A DNA stretch of 64,000 nt from contig CM074812.1 of NCBI GenBank assembly GCA_037447605.1, forward strand, positions 1,125,043 through 1,189,042. Reading direction: 5' to 3'. Of the stretch, positions 12,171 through 24,128 are shown in pieces. The DNA is from Zygnema circumcarinatum (Eukaryota; Streptophyta; Zygnematophyceae; Zygnematales; Zygnemataceae). The translations under genes were made by a program, and so were the position numbers. A model generated the notes under the pieces. The model worked only from the letters and a program-made list of their open reading frames with translations. It was not told where the DNA came from and ran no database searches. How positions within the stretch are numbered: position 1 is the stretch's first letter; each line of letters begins with the position of its first letter.

Positions 12171-13560
12171 GTTGTATCCCATCCGCAAGTGTATCCCACA
12201 CCCGCCCATTGTACATATCTCATGAGTGTTTCAAGCTCATGAACTGATGACATATTCAAACCGGCCTCCCACAAGCCTTCCCCTCCACCATGTTCCTTGC
12301 AAAGGGAACATAAGAAGAAGATGAGGGCGAAGAAGAGAAGAGAATTAAGAAAGGAGAGAAGTGAGGAGACAGCGAAGGATAGGGGGGGGGGAGGGGGGGA
12401 GGGGGGAGGGATTTGGTGATAGAGGGGAATGGAGGGTAGTCAAGCAGAAATCCAACCTTCTATTGGCAAGTAACGCCAACCGCTTGCACTCCTCACCACA
12501 AAGCAAAACAATCGAAAACTGAATATTCTAAAAAAATAATTGTAAGTTGGGAAACAATTCTAAGACTTTGCGAGCAGCTATTATCCACATTCACACCTCG
12601 CCTCAATTTTGTAGAATGAAGCATCAGGATTTCCACCAAATTGCCTGATCAGGGAGAACAGGTGCTACAGGCCTGAATCATACCACTACTACTACTACTT
12701 CTACTACTACCAAATGACAGTTCATGCATCATGATCAGCTGGACATGTTCACCGTTCATCACGAAGCCAAAGACATGACGTTAAGACGACGAATCTAAGC
12801 TCCTGCAGAAGAAGCATTCGTCTTTCAAAAACATTTGAAGGCCTGTGCTTGCATAGCTTGACTGTGATGAACGCGGGAACACAAATATTAATCTTCTGTG
12901 ATAAATTTCCTTCCCTATTGACCGATGCACAACGTCTTCCTCTCCCTGCGAGACATAGGAGACTTCAAGCTTGAAGAGTCACATCATCCCGTGGGTACAG
13001 TTTGATCGGCCATTCTTTCTCAGAGCTGTCCAGGATGCATCGCGAGATAATTCTGACAAGTGCCGCAAGAAATCCTCCTTCCTCCTTCACAGCAGTTCCA
13101 AGTGTCTGACCAGCATTCAGCCTCCATCTGAGTGCAAAATAAGTGACTTGCGCGCATGAATGACACCCCTGCGGATTCACCCCTGTTGGCTGACCTTGGA
13201 GGAGCCTTGACGTGCTAGTGCTGAATGTTCGAACACCTGAACTGAATCCAAACTTTAGCAGGAGTTGGAAAGGTTCACTGCTCCAGAACGAATCCATGTT
13301 GCACAATGGACAGGCATTGCACTTGCAATGCCTAAAATAATGGAACGATCAATGAATCTGCCTGACAAACGCAGAGAGGGTCGCTTCAAGAAGGTTCGTG
13401 ACCCTGGGCGTTTCGTTCTCCAGTGAGCATCTCATGGCTTTTCAGTATGGCACTTGAGTTGCTGCCAATGAGAGGCCGCCAAATGAGCAGCCCAATGCAG
13501 ATGGTATCCCGCCGAAGATCACGGTGCACACATGGGTGCAGCAGATATACAAGGAAGACT
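12171..13560. other. Intergenic region, no gene seen
   Basis: This lies between the APC1 promoter and the 3' end of the next minus-strand gene. It holds an A-rich run at 12129-12158, a G-rich run at 12385-12410 and a short (CTA)n run at about 12688-12710. The minus-strand open frame at 12965-13306 has no recognisable family features. The part nearest 13560 probably includes the 3' UTR of the glycosyltransferase-like gene. Confidence 0.6.
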
Positions 13561-15686
13561 TCATTCACTTGAACTTCCCCAAGTATCCGCCGGATCGTGT
13601 TCTCCTAGCGTCAAGAACTCTTTCTTCTTGCCCTGAAAATGCACTGCTAGGAACTGAACTGGGCCCTTCTGTGGCTCTTTAAGCCACGCTTCATAGTAGG
13701 CATAATTGACCGATGTTGGACACTTGTCTTTAAGAGAGAATTTGAAGCTCATAGTTGCAGTTGTGATGGAGAAGTTGTTGTCAAACATGCAACGACCGTT
13801 GTCAGACCAGGTGGTATTCTGACACATGTGGGGCTGGCAAAACGACTGTACAGGAAATTTTGGAGTGAAGCTGTCTCGCATACGCAAGGCAGCTTCGCCT
13901 GCAATGCCTCCCGTTTTCTCTGCCAAGCAGGGTGGAAGCAGATCCTGATAAGCCCGAGACCATAAACCCGGCACAAACATTAGTAGCATTCAGCCGGCAG
14001 AAGCGCACAGAAGTACCCGACATTTTCACAAAGACAGCCACCTTGACTGCTAAGCCACGACTCTCAATCCAATCGTCTTTGGTGTGCTCGCACACATAAC
14101 ACTTCAGAGGACCATGCCAATGGAGATAGTACGGCGCACCTGAAGCCAGCACTCGGCGAATGTGTACCATCCCATGGCAATCATGTCATTGTATTGTGGC
14201 AGAAGCACTAGCTCCTTTGAGCCGGGTGTGCCTCCAAACAAACCCAACTCAAAAACCTTGAGCAGAAAAAGGCACCAGTCCACCAGCCCCTCATATGAAA
14301 AGAGTGCGGTATGGCCTGCAACGGCTGTTGAGACGTATTGATTGGTCCGAAGGGGTGGCCGCAGGCTTGGCCATCTTGCTGGCAGCACGATGTGAGATTG
14401 TGGAAACATCCATGCTGCAACATCACCATGTAATTGGAGATCATTAAAAGTATACTGCAGAAGAGAATTTATTCAAGTAAAGCCAAATGCGTCAAAACGA
14501 ACCAGAACATATTCCAGCCCTTGCTCATGCTCTGCCATTCACAAGGCAGCCAGGGTTCAAATGCATTACAGCCACGAACAGGAAGCAAAGGCATTTGTAT
14601 ACCAGACTCGTCCACCTGGTGCATCACATTTCTGTCCTATCAACACGCCTTGCACACAAAAAAAATGGAGATATGTCGATTATAAAGCTCCAATGCTAAA
14701 AAAACTCCCGACCACTCAGAAAACTCTTTTTCATTGATACCCTGCCATTTAAAAAAAATCCAGCATTGATTAGCTTGCATCATTCGAAAGTTTGATTTTT
14801 TTGACAGAGTTCACGCCGATGGGGAGCAACCGAACCCTCGTTGAGGTTTTTTTAACAATAATCAATACCACTCTTTCCCCTCTAGCTAGATTGGCCATAT
14901 CACACATTCAACGAAGATTCGATGCCCTATGTAGTTGAAAAAAAAACATCTATGGCCTTCTTACCTGCCAATTCGGTGACATTGGCATATAGCATCACTT
15001 CCGTCGCCATGTAAAAAACTCGGGCATAGTCGTGTTTCTCCAGAAACCTTTTCAATATGAACCACCGCACCTGACAATAGAAACAGCCCGGCCGAGGTTC
15101 ACAACCAAGGAAAGGCAAGAGACACCACCTTATATTCCAGCAACAGGGATTCTCAATTTGTAGCATGCCTTACATGATTGTCCACAACGCTTCCAACGTT
15201 ACGCAAAAACCACTCGAACACATCCTCATACTCTTGGTACACCTCATATCGCACGCCCTGCTCAGAGTAAAAAGCCCGACATTCCTCCGGACCGATGAAA
15301 AAAACAGGGTCATTCAACTTCACAGCCTGTTCAACGACCGTTCTCACATAGTGCCCCTCCACACAAGGCATATCTCCCGGCTTTGCGAAATAAAAAACGA
15401 GAGGAACCTTCTCAACCACGTCCTCCGGATTCCATTCCGACCTAATAGGGGGCGATAAGGAGGCCAAAGTTGGATATGTGTACACAAAACTATCCGGCTT
15501 GATTGTGCGTATGAGATCTCCTCTTTCCTCAATGTCAACAGGAGGGTGTATAATCTCCAGCAGGTACACAGTGAAGAACTCAAGAATGTAGCTCAGATGA
15601 AGAGCAACGTAGAGCATTACCGCCAGATACAATATGCGAGTGATGGCCGCTCTCGGTATGAGTGAGCGCGCACTACGGCCTGCCAT
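13561..15686 (-). CDS. Type II membrane glycosyltransferase-like protein with degenerate DxD
   Basis: Four phase-consistent exons, 15686-15174, 15070-14965, 14315-14140 and 13944-13561, give 392 aa. The N-terminus is short and basic, followed by a hydrophobic segment at about residues 17-45 (ILYLAVMLYVALHLSYILEF), which suggests a Golgi signal anchor. The lumenal part has the order seen in a poorly named glycosyltransferase-like family: LVFYFAKPG, VFFIGPEECRAFY, RWFILKRFLEKH, then FYMATEVMLYANVTE where relatives usually have a YLDSDVLLY-type segment, then GHTALFSYEGLVDWC, YNDMIAMGW, RCMFDNN and FLAVHFQGKKK near the C-terminus. The expected DxD reads ATE here. It is divergent from the oxidase gene, sharing a 1.2-kb promoter. 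The stop at 13561 ends an open exon; a further 3' exon is not excluded. Substrate unknown. Confidence 0.72.
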
Positions 15687-15948
15687 GCCGCCGCCGCAGT
15701 CAGATCAACGCAAGGGGCTTGCAGGAGCATCACTACTCCATGGAGGAAACCCTTAAAAAGCAACTGAGCTCGCTGATGATGAAGGTACGCAAGCCCTAAT
15801 ATCGAGATACATCGCAACCAGAAACGGAGACACCCCTGTTACTGTTCTGCGGCTTCTGCCCCAACGCTGCGGTGAAGAAACAGTGGAACTGCAACTGGAA
15901 CTAGGACAACGTACGAAAATATTGTGTTTAGAATCACACTTTGTGATA

Positions 15949-16193
15949 ATAAACTCTTGTGACGGCGCGGCCTACCGCCGCGCGCCACGTGACCAACCCC
16001 GACGCCCCGTGTTCACCCCAAACAAACAAGGGCAAACCCTAGCGCTCTGTTCAGACTGGGACCAAATCACCTAGGGACCTCGGATATCCGCGAATTGCGT
16101 GCTGACACCTGGCATCACATAAATAAAAAAAGCCCGGAAACGTTTTTACAACGGGCAGATGTTTCAACGAATCGCGTGCTGACGAGTGGCGCA
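15949..16193 (+). repeat. Promoter block copy 1
   Basis: Distal copy, with several substitutions relative to copy 2. Its first G-box reads CCACGTGACC instead of CCACGTGGC, and a second ACGTG is changed to ACCTG. This suggests divergence after duplication. Confidence 0.75.
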
Positions 16194-16482
16194 TAGCTAA
16201 AAGCAATCACACAATATTGTGATTATCACAGAGAATTAGATTTTAAAAGGGAAGGGGATGATGTTTGATTGAACTCACGATGGCAAGGCCATCAAATGTA
16301 CATGGATAAAATCGACATAGGGAACCAAAAGAAGCGGTCACAATGGACATAAGGACAAAGAAAAAGCCTCGAAACGGAAACCAACTTCTAGGCTCAACAA
16401 CACGGCACTAGAAGCAGCCGCGAAGGGCTTTCTTTTTTCTATCACAACAAAAGTGTGACTGCGTAAAAACAGTGTTAAAGTC

Positions 16483-16731
16483 ACACAACTCCTGTGACGG
16501 CGCGGCCTACCGCCGCGTGCCACGTGGCAAATCCCGACGCCCCGTGTTCGCACGAAACGAAGTACAAGGGCACACCCAAGCGGTCTGTTCAGACCGGGAC
16601 CAAATCACCTAAAGGACATATGATATTGGCGAATCGCGTGCTGACACGTGACGTCACATAATAATAAGCCCGGAAACGTTTTCACAACGGGCAGAAGCTT
16701 CAACGAATCGCGTGCGAACACGTGGCGTCAC
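16483..16731 (+). repeat. Promoter block copy 2
   Basis: Proximal copy beside the oxidase gene, with intact CCACGTGGC and ACACGTGRCGTCAC elements. Offset from copy 1 is about 534 bp. Confidence 0.75.
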
Positions 16732-16896
16732 TGAAACAATGTCCGTCACATTTCACGGGACGGGAACTGCTACATGGAACCCGTTGCCAGTCTGGGTCTC
16801 CCCCTGCGGCAGCCGCCATAGCTCGAGGGAAGAAGGGGCGAGGGAGAGCCGGAGGAGTGGGGGCTTCGCGGGGAGGGAGCCGAGGAGGCGGCAGCC

Positions 16897-19800
16897 ATGG
16901 CGGGCGGCGACTCGCGGGTGCATGATGTGGCGGTGGTGGGCGGTGGGCTGGCGGGCCTGCAGGCGGCGCGCTGCCTCGCAGCGGAGGCGCCCTCCCTCTC
17001 CGTCGTGCTCCTGGAAGCGGCCCCGAGCCTGGGCGGGCGCCTGCGCGCCCTGCACGGCCTGGCGCCATGGCCCGTCGAGGTCAGCGCCTGCCCTGAAGGA
17101 GCCCAGACTTTTCGGGAAGAGGGATGAAGCGCGCTGGGTGGTGCGCACACGCAATCGTAGCTGCTAACTACCAATTTGTGCAGGGTCTTAATCCTGTGTC
17201 ATGCAAAATCGCGAATTTCATCTGATCGTGCATCCTGCCTCCTGCATCTTACGTCTCGCGTCATGCACACGAGGTCGCAGTCGAGTTAAACCCCTATATT
17301 GGACTGTTGTCACCGTAACTTTGGAATGTGTGGTGTCGATAGGGCGTAGCTGTGTTTGGTCGGCGTGTGGTTGTGTGTGCCTTGCTGCATTCTAAGCTTT
17401 GAGGGCATTTGAACGGCGAGAGTGTGGAGTATAGAGTTTTCGCCCAAGCTCGGTAGTCAGCATAGCCGGAAAGAGTGACTATCACTAAGCCTGAATCCCT
17501 TCACTTCGGATGATGACATCTCGTAAAGTAACTTTACTACTTTACAAAATTCGCGAACCATGATTCTTGCAAATTACGCAACCGCACATTTATCAAGTTC
17601 GTATTTCACAACTATGTTCTTATGTCATGACCTTCGCTGAACCCACTAGACTCACAAATCTCATCACACAATTTTCTGACACTCTCTGTAAAGTGGAGGT
17701 GATGGACACGATGTCATCCCGACTCCATTTTTCAACAGCATAGGTGTCCGTTGAAGAAAGATGCTTTTGTGAACAAAATAGACCTTGTAATTCCCTGCCT
17801 TTCATTTTTATACTCTGTTGTTTCGCGAAGGAAACTTCTTGACTCCTTCACATCCATCCATGTACTGTAGCATATAACGCTTGATAGCTGGCCTTTCCTG
17901 ACTGAGCACTTGCTCAAACTGCAGGCAGGTGCCGAATTTCTTCATGGCAGCTTGCACTCATCCATTGAGAGAGTCGCTACTGCTATGGGATGCCATCAAC
18001 GCGAGCTCCCATATCATATCCTGACGCAGCAAGTCGTTCTCATGACAAATTGACATCTGAACCGTGGACATGTTCGTTTTTCATATTATATCCTCTTACA
18101 ATAAGCCATCACTTAGGACGCAGATTACAGCACGTGGACGCTTTAGCATGCTTGCATTTTGTTCGACTAGAGTAGATTTTGTAAACTTTTTCGAATGAGT
18201 AGTTCCTTAACTTTCTCCACCCGATCATTATTTTTTTGGAGATTCCGGGCAGCTCCTATCTGGAGAGGATGCTGAAAAGCGTTCAGAGTTGGGCCAGATT
18301 CACAAGCTCTTTGCAGATTTAGCAAATGAGGACATGTCAGGAACTGATGTGTCAGTTGCTGAGCACCTTCGTAATAAAGGCCTTTCCCCATCTCAGCTTC
18401 AGTTTGCAGAAGGTCAGTGCTGATTGAGTTATTCTTTACTTTTAGCGCAGAGATGTAGACTGTTGGATTTGTGTCATCAAAAACGTCACTCTGGTCGACC
18501 TCAGTATTGTTTTGGCCCAGCCAAGATGTTCAGCATGCATCACTCTGACAAAATGCTCCTTTGTCTTGCAGCAATCTATGCAAATGACTTTGGTTGCTCA
18601 CTGAAGGACTTAGGTCTCCACGAATGTATTCATGAGTCGCAGCATTGGATATACGGAGACACCTACCTCATTCTTGATCGTCCCCTCTCTTCTGTCATCA
18701 GTTGGCTTTCACAAGGCCTTAAGGTATGTTTGTCTTCATGGTTTTCTCATTTCAATGTTTAGGTAGAGGTCTGCTTGAGTGTATTGCAGCTTGTCTGGAA
18801 TGCTCAGGCAAGCGTATGTATTCCCCATTTTATACTGAGTTCATGTCAAGGCTACAGTTTGTTATGCGATTATTCAATGAAGTCAAGGTTTGTGCCGTTG
18901 ATTTTTTTTCGCTGCGTTGCTTTTTTGGTTTAACTCTAGCCTTTTTTTTTTTGAACAGATCCGATGCAATTGGCCAGTGGCTTCAATCCAGTATAGTGAA
19001 CATGATTATTTGGTACGAATAAAAAATCAAAGAGGCGAACTGGTTACTGCCAAGAAAGTTGTTATTGCGCTTCCACTGGTAAATCCTACCCTTGTCGAAT
19101 CCGCCACGTACGAAGAGAAATATTGACCATGGCGGACCATGACCATGACCATCATACATGTTTGGAAAAAATAGACTTCTTTTATTTGCTTTGAAGCACC
19201 ATTTTTCATCGGGTATGGCGTTTGGGTACGACTGCAGACTGTGCTCAAGGAAGGAGACATTACCTTTGTTCCTCCCCTTCCCAAGGAAAAGATAGCGGCT
19301 ATAAATGCCATAGGCATGTCAAATGCAGTAAAGGTAAGTAAGCCTTCCTTTCTTAGCGCTTGCCTGTTCCCCCCTTTTGTATTTAGGTTTTTCTTTGTCC
19401 TTTTCTACTGTTTCTTCCTTTTCTCTGCAGGAAATCATGTTGGAATGACATGAAGTTTGATTGGTTGCGGTCGATGCAGGTCGTGCTATCGTTTTCTCAT
19501 CGATTTTGGCCGGATCATCTATTTGATATTGTGTGCGCGGGGTGTTTCCTGCCGGAAATTTGGATGACCCGTTACCCTCCAGCAGCCATAAAAGCAGCTG
19601 ATGAGCCTCTTGGAAATTGTGTTGCCATTGGGTTTGCTGCTGGTGAGTTTGCTCTGAGAATAAGCAGTCTTTCAGAAGATGAGGCATTTCAACAAGCGCT
19701 CTCTCAGCTAGACACAATTTTTGGCACAACTTACGAGACTTCATCAACAGTAGAACAACAGAAAGAGGCACTGAATAGTGATAACTTGCGAACGGGCTTC

Positions 19801-20142
19801 ATTGTCACGAGGAGAGACTATCGCGGCCTTTCAATTCCTTCTAGCTCTACGAGAGATAGATTGAAGCTTTTAGACCCATTAAAATTCCCTGCATCAAGCA
19901 GCTTTATGGGGGGATGCATAGTTGACTGGTCCAAAGAGCCCTTTATAAGGGGAGCCTACACTCATCCCACGGTAGGGGCACATGGAGCGAGGGAGGAGTT
20001 GGCTAAACCGGTGGGGCAGCATCTGTTCTTCGCGGGAGAAGCCTCTCATTCGGGAGTGAACCCATGCATGCAGGCCGCCATGGATACGGGAGAGAGAGCG
20101 GCCATGGAGGTCATAGCAGCATGCACTCACAGCAGGCTTTAG
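16897..20142 (+). CDS. FAD-dependent amine / polyamine oxidase-like protein
   Basis: Seven exons, 16897-17079, 17925-18032, 18253-18412, 18572-18723, 18959-19078, 19238-19333 and 19480-20142, give about 493 aa, the usual length for polyamine oxidases. The N-terminal dinucleotide-binding motif is VAVVGGGLAGLQAAR, followed by LGGR. Then come AGAEFLHG, a VVIALPL strand, TVLKEGDITFVPPLPKEK with a Lys at the position that is flavin-adjacent in the family, an FWP motif, and the C-terminal GQHLFFAGEASH and TGERAAMEV that close the FAD site. The family oxidises amines such as spermidine or, in LSD1-type members, methyl-lysine; this sequence does not settle which. No obvious signal or PTS1 peptide (C-terminus HSRL). 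The junction between exons 2 and 3 is the least certain, and a small exon could be missing there. Confidence 0.85.
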
Positions 20143-21729
20143 TCGCTTACAGGATTGGCAGATTGCGGATGGTTTGGAAGTATGGCAAACGTTTCTAATA
20201 ATTACAGAATTGGAGTTTCATGGCGCCGTGACTTGCAGTGTGCCTCATCCTTGAATTTTTTTGACAGCTTTATGCAGATTGGTTGAGCTAAAAGTCCGAA
20301 GTTCTTGAAACTCACTTGAACCTCGCAATCCATGCGACGTGCGTGAGAAAAGGGATGTGAAATTACGTGTGTGACCCACCTGAGTGGTTTTTCCATTGCA
20401 AACTACAGTCGAGCATCTTCCAATGGCGATACGCGATATATCGATATGGCGATATGGCCATTGGAAGTTGCCCCACTAACTTTTGCAATGGAGAAAGGCC
20501 CTTAGCGCAGGGGGCAATGCTCGGTATAGCATAGGTTGGACCATCGGATCAGAAACCATTGGCCAAACGTTGCACGCAAATGGTTGGCAACCGTTGCCAA
20601 CGTTGGCAAGCAACGGGTCACACCACTGGAGATTGTTGGCTAGATCAGCAATCCACTGGTTGCAGCAATTAGCAATGTTTGCCTGGGTTCGCTTATCAAT
20701 GGTTGCAACCGGTGCCAACGGTTGGAGCCACTACCAAACTTACCTGCGAAAAAAGTTGTCAGTTTGTAGATATGATCCTTTCGTCTCTACCAACACCAGA
20801 GAGGGACTGCGTTAACGATCCCAGAACTAAAATTTCTAAAAATTAGCAAATGATATTTATCACTGAACCAGGCAGGAAGCAGTCTGGCAGTGATTGCCAA
20901 TCATTGGCAATGGCTGGCAACCAACGGTTGTATTCATGGCTGGCTACCCCAACCGATGATTGGCGCCTCCGCCAACCAATGGCTGCTACCATTGGCAGTG
21001 ATTGCCTGAGCTGCCAACCAGCGGTTGGCCCACATCCCAAAATTAATGTCCTATCAGACAGGTCGTACCATCCGTACATCGTTTCCCGACAAATCCTCCG
21101 TTGTCTGCACCAATAGGACGCGACGGCAGTGCCATCCGTACGCCACGTCGTCCCTCATTGAAAATGAATGCCCAGATTCTTTTTGTCCTACGTGTCATCC
21201 ATCCATTTGTCCACGTCAAAAAATCCCTCGAGTGCAGCCAATCCGCCATCACCCGTGGCATCCGTATGGTTCGTACAGTTCCTCGGACCAACGCTGGCCG
21301 CCAGCGCGACAGCGGACGCCGCATCAGCAGTGATTTTTCACTTTTTGCTGACGTGGCGTTATCATATTGGCCCATTCCGGTTTCCAGTGTCCACGTCAGT
21401 GCTTGCTGATGCGGCGCTGGCACACAACTCGACTGCCGACACCGCGTCAGCATTGTCAATTCCACTTTGTGGTGACGTGTCGGTCTCCCATTGGCTCTCA
21501 CTCAACCCGGGGGACTCGATAAAGCGGCGGGAGGCCCCCTCGGCCCCTCAGACCACCAGCAAAGCCTCCGCCAGCCTCCTGAAAGACAAGCCTGCCACCC
21601 TTCCTCCCTCCCTCCCTCTGCTCTGAACTGCTTCTACGCGCCTGCTGCTGCTCCCTCCTTCTTCTCTCAAGGGCGCCACATTGCTCTCAAATTCCTCATT
21701 TCTTCTCTCCGTGAGCATTCTCGGAAGCC
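20143..21729. other. Intergenic region with TTGGCAACC-rich repeats, then the B12D-like promoter
   Basis: From about 20520 to 21020 the sequence is rich in TTGGCAACC/GGTTGCCAA words, including a stretch at about 20905-20945 that matches the reverse complement of the 27-bp minisatellite at 28-33 kb. At 20430-20465 there is a GATATATCGATATGGCGATA run. From 21100 to 21480 there are repeated CCACGTC, CATCCGTA and TGATGCGGC words. No gene was seen. Confidence 0.6.
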
Positions 21730-22407
21730 ATGGCACGATGGGTGAAGCCTGAGGTGTACCCCCTGGTAGGGATGATGTCAATGGCTCTCGGCTTCATGGT
21801 TTATACCTCCGCGCGCTCTCTCAGCTCCGCCCCCGATGTCTTGTGAGTGCTTCTCTCCCTTCTCTCTCTGTTGCTCTCCATGCTGTCAAGCTCTCTTCCC
21901 TGGCCCTCCGTCCTCGTCCTCCCTCCCTCTGACGCCTCACTCTCTCTCTTGCAGCGTGAGGAAGGTGAGACGACAGGAGGGCGGGCCCTCATGCACGGAC
22001 GTGGAGGGCCGCGTGTACAAGCACAGCCCCCTGCGGGAGTTTGTCAAGGTGCGCTCTCCCTCCCACTCTCTCCCTCCCATTCTCTCCCTCCCATTCTCTC
22101 CCTCCCATTCTCTCCCTCATACTCTCTCCCTCCCACTCTCCCTCCCACTCTCTTCCTCCCACTCTCTCTCTCGCACTCTCTCTCTCCCACTCTCCCCTCC
22201 CACTCTCTCCCTCCCACTCTCCCTCCTACTTCCTTTCTCGTCCCCCCTCCCACTTCGCCCCTTTCCCACCTTCCCCTCCCTCGCCTTTTTAAGCCCAACC
22301 TTTCATACAGCCCGCATTTGATTCTCTCTGTGGCTCTGATATCAATTCTGCAGACATGCTACGACGTCAACTCCACATCGAGCCCGCTCACTCCCGCCAA
22401 GCACTAA
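21730..22407 (+). CDS. B12D / NADH-dehydrogenase MLRQ-subunit-like small protein
   Basis: Three exons, 21730-21842, 21955-22048 and 22354-22407, encode 86 aa, the normal size of the plant B12D family. The N-terminus MARWVKPEVYPLVGMM followed by a hydrophobic stretch (ALGFMVYTSARSL) and APDV matches the family pattern of RW-PEVYPL, a single membrane helix and NPDV. Exon 2 carries GRVYKHSPLREFV, corresponding to the family's G-KY--H-LRKF block. Plant members are linked to the mitochondrial inner membrane and complex I or IV accessory subunits. Intron 2 (22049-22353) is dominated by CTCTCCCTCCCA repeats. The C-terminal tail (SPLTPAKH) is short and not conserved. Confidence 0.83.
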
Positions 22408-24128
22408 GGATTGAGTAATATATACATTGAAAAAAAAAATTCTGGCAGTACAAGCTGAAGCTTCAGCAGCTTATAGTGGTTTTGGTTTCGGCCCTAATCT
22501 CGGGAGGCTTTTAGAGTTGAATAGTAGGGCGAGTGGACAATGCTCGGAAAGTGGGGGCCCTTCTTCTACTCCAGATAATATTGGTGGTTTTCGGATCCTG
22601 TTGAAAATACCGACGATGATAGACCATATGATGGCTTTGAAGCTGATGCCAACGACGCCATCCTCAGTAGTGGGATGGCTTCACTCAATCACGTACTTAA
22701 ATAGTTTTCAGCATTCTTCGGCTTCTGTAGAAGCCATAGGTAGATTCTAAATTTAGTTGTGGAGGCGGAAGAAGGCTGAGTCTATAGTTTGGAGAATTGG
22801 CTGCAGCAGTGCAAATCGCTTGTGTGTAAATAATGTTATTCACAGCATTCAAGCGGCTTGCGGTTATGCGACCAATTTAGGCCATGTAAATTTAACTATT
22901 GTTATGACTCTTGATCGAGATAATATATAAGGGAGCTTCGTTCTTATCGAATGGTGGAACTTGGGATTTGAAGCATATGGAGGCATGCGGCTGATTGTTT
23001 GTTTGAATTTTTTTTATAGCTAAGGAGACAGCCACTTCTCCATGACCTGTTTCCATGACTGCATTGAACAGGCCATGCCGTGCCTAAAATTTCATTCGTA
23101 CTCTGTTCATTCGCACATACTTTACTTGTGAAACGTGGTACATCACCTCTGTTGGGTTGTCTGCAGCTGAGCAGTGGAAGGAAGACCCACGGTGTTCTCT
23201 GGGGAGGCTGAGCCTCCTCCTCAGATCTTGAAAAGGATACCATTGAAGGTTGAATAAATAGCAGAGCTACATTCAAATTTCAGATCTTTCCCCCACTCAA
23301 TACTGATCAGCCCCCCACCCCCCCAAAAGAAATCCTCCCAGACTAAAATCCTGGATCCGCCCCTGCCTGCAGCTTCGGCTCATATGGGCTTTTGCAGTCT
23401 AGGCTTAGACCGAGTCAGCCATTCCATGAAGCCTTTACCTTTAACCTCTCCTCACAATATGGCACCAGCGGTCAAGCTGGAACAGCTCTACGATCTGCAT
23501 CGACGGCATTGCTGCCAGCCCTGTGTGATGGGATTACAGGGATGTGCAAGCAGCAGCATCTTCATGCCTTTAAAGAGAAAAGGAAACTCTTGCGTGCAGC
23601 CCTTACATATGTGCATGCGGTACTTCTCCATGCATGAATCCATCAGTTCGCCTTCTTTGCTGATCCCGCTCTATTTTGTGGCCAGTGCTTCAAAAAATTT
23701 GCTGCTGCATCCGCCTGCTCGGCTCCTCCCCTCCCCCCTCCCCATGTCATGCATGCGCGCGTCTTTGCGGGTCGGTCGCCATGGGGCGTTACGGGCCGTT
23801 CCTATCAGTATCGTATCGTATCGTATCGTACTTTTTAATATCGTGTCTCTTTTTGCGTAACACCATATCGTAACGTATCGCAACATACAGTCTGCGTACG
23901 GTATCATTCCGTACCGTACGGCATCCCTTGACACGAACAAGCCGGAAAGGGCACGCTTGGCGCGCTGACGCCAAGGCTCTTTCAAGACTGCCCTCCCCCG
24001 CCCTCTCTCTCCCTCTCCCTCTCCCACACCTCTCCTCTCCCTCTTCTCCCTCGTCTCTCGCTTCCCGCTCACTCTGCGCCCATCAGATTCGTAAGGAGGG
24101 GAAAGAGTGAGGGAGAGGAAGGTCCGCC
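22408..24128. other. Intergenic region with TATCG pentanucleotide repeat
   Basis: No gene was seen. At 23811-23935 there are about four tandem TATCG units followed by scattered variants (CGTAACGTATCG, CCGTACCGTACGG). The last ~130 bp before the alpha-SNAP ATG are CT-rich, then GA-rich, and probably form its 5' UTR. Confidence 0.6.

Larger units (their letters stand above)
15687..16896. promoter_or_regulatory. Divergent promoter with a duplicated ~245-bp block
   Basis: The region between two genes transcribed away from each other contains two direct copies of a block at about 15949-16193 and 16483-16731. Each runs from GTGACGGCGCGGCCTACCGC, through CACGTG, TCTGTTCAGAC and GGGACCAAATCACCTA, to ACAACGGGCAG and TCAACGAATCGCGTG. 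The second copy is nearest the oxidase start. The intervening ~290 bp has AATATTGTGATTATCACA-like short inverted words. Promoter function is inferred from position. Confidence 0.65.

Noticed and set aside
12965-13306. 113-codon minus-strand frame
   Set aside because: No recognisable domain or splice context; it lies downstream of the glycosyltransferase-like stop.
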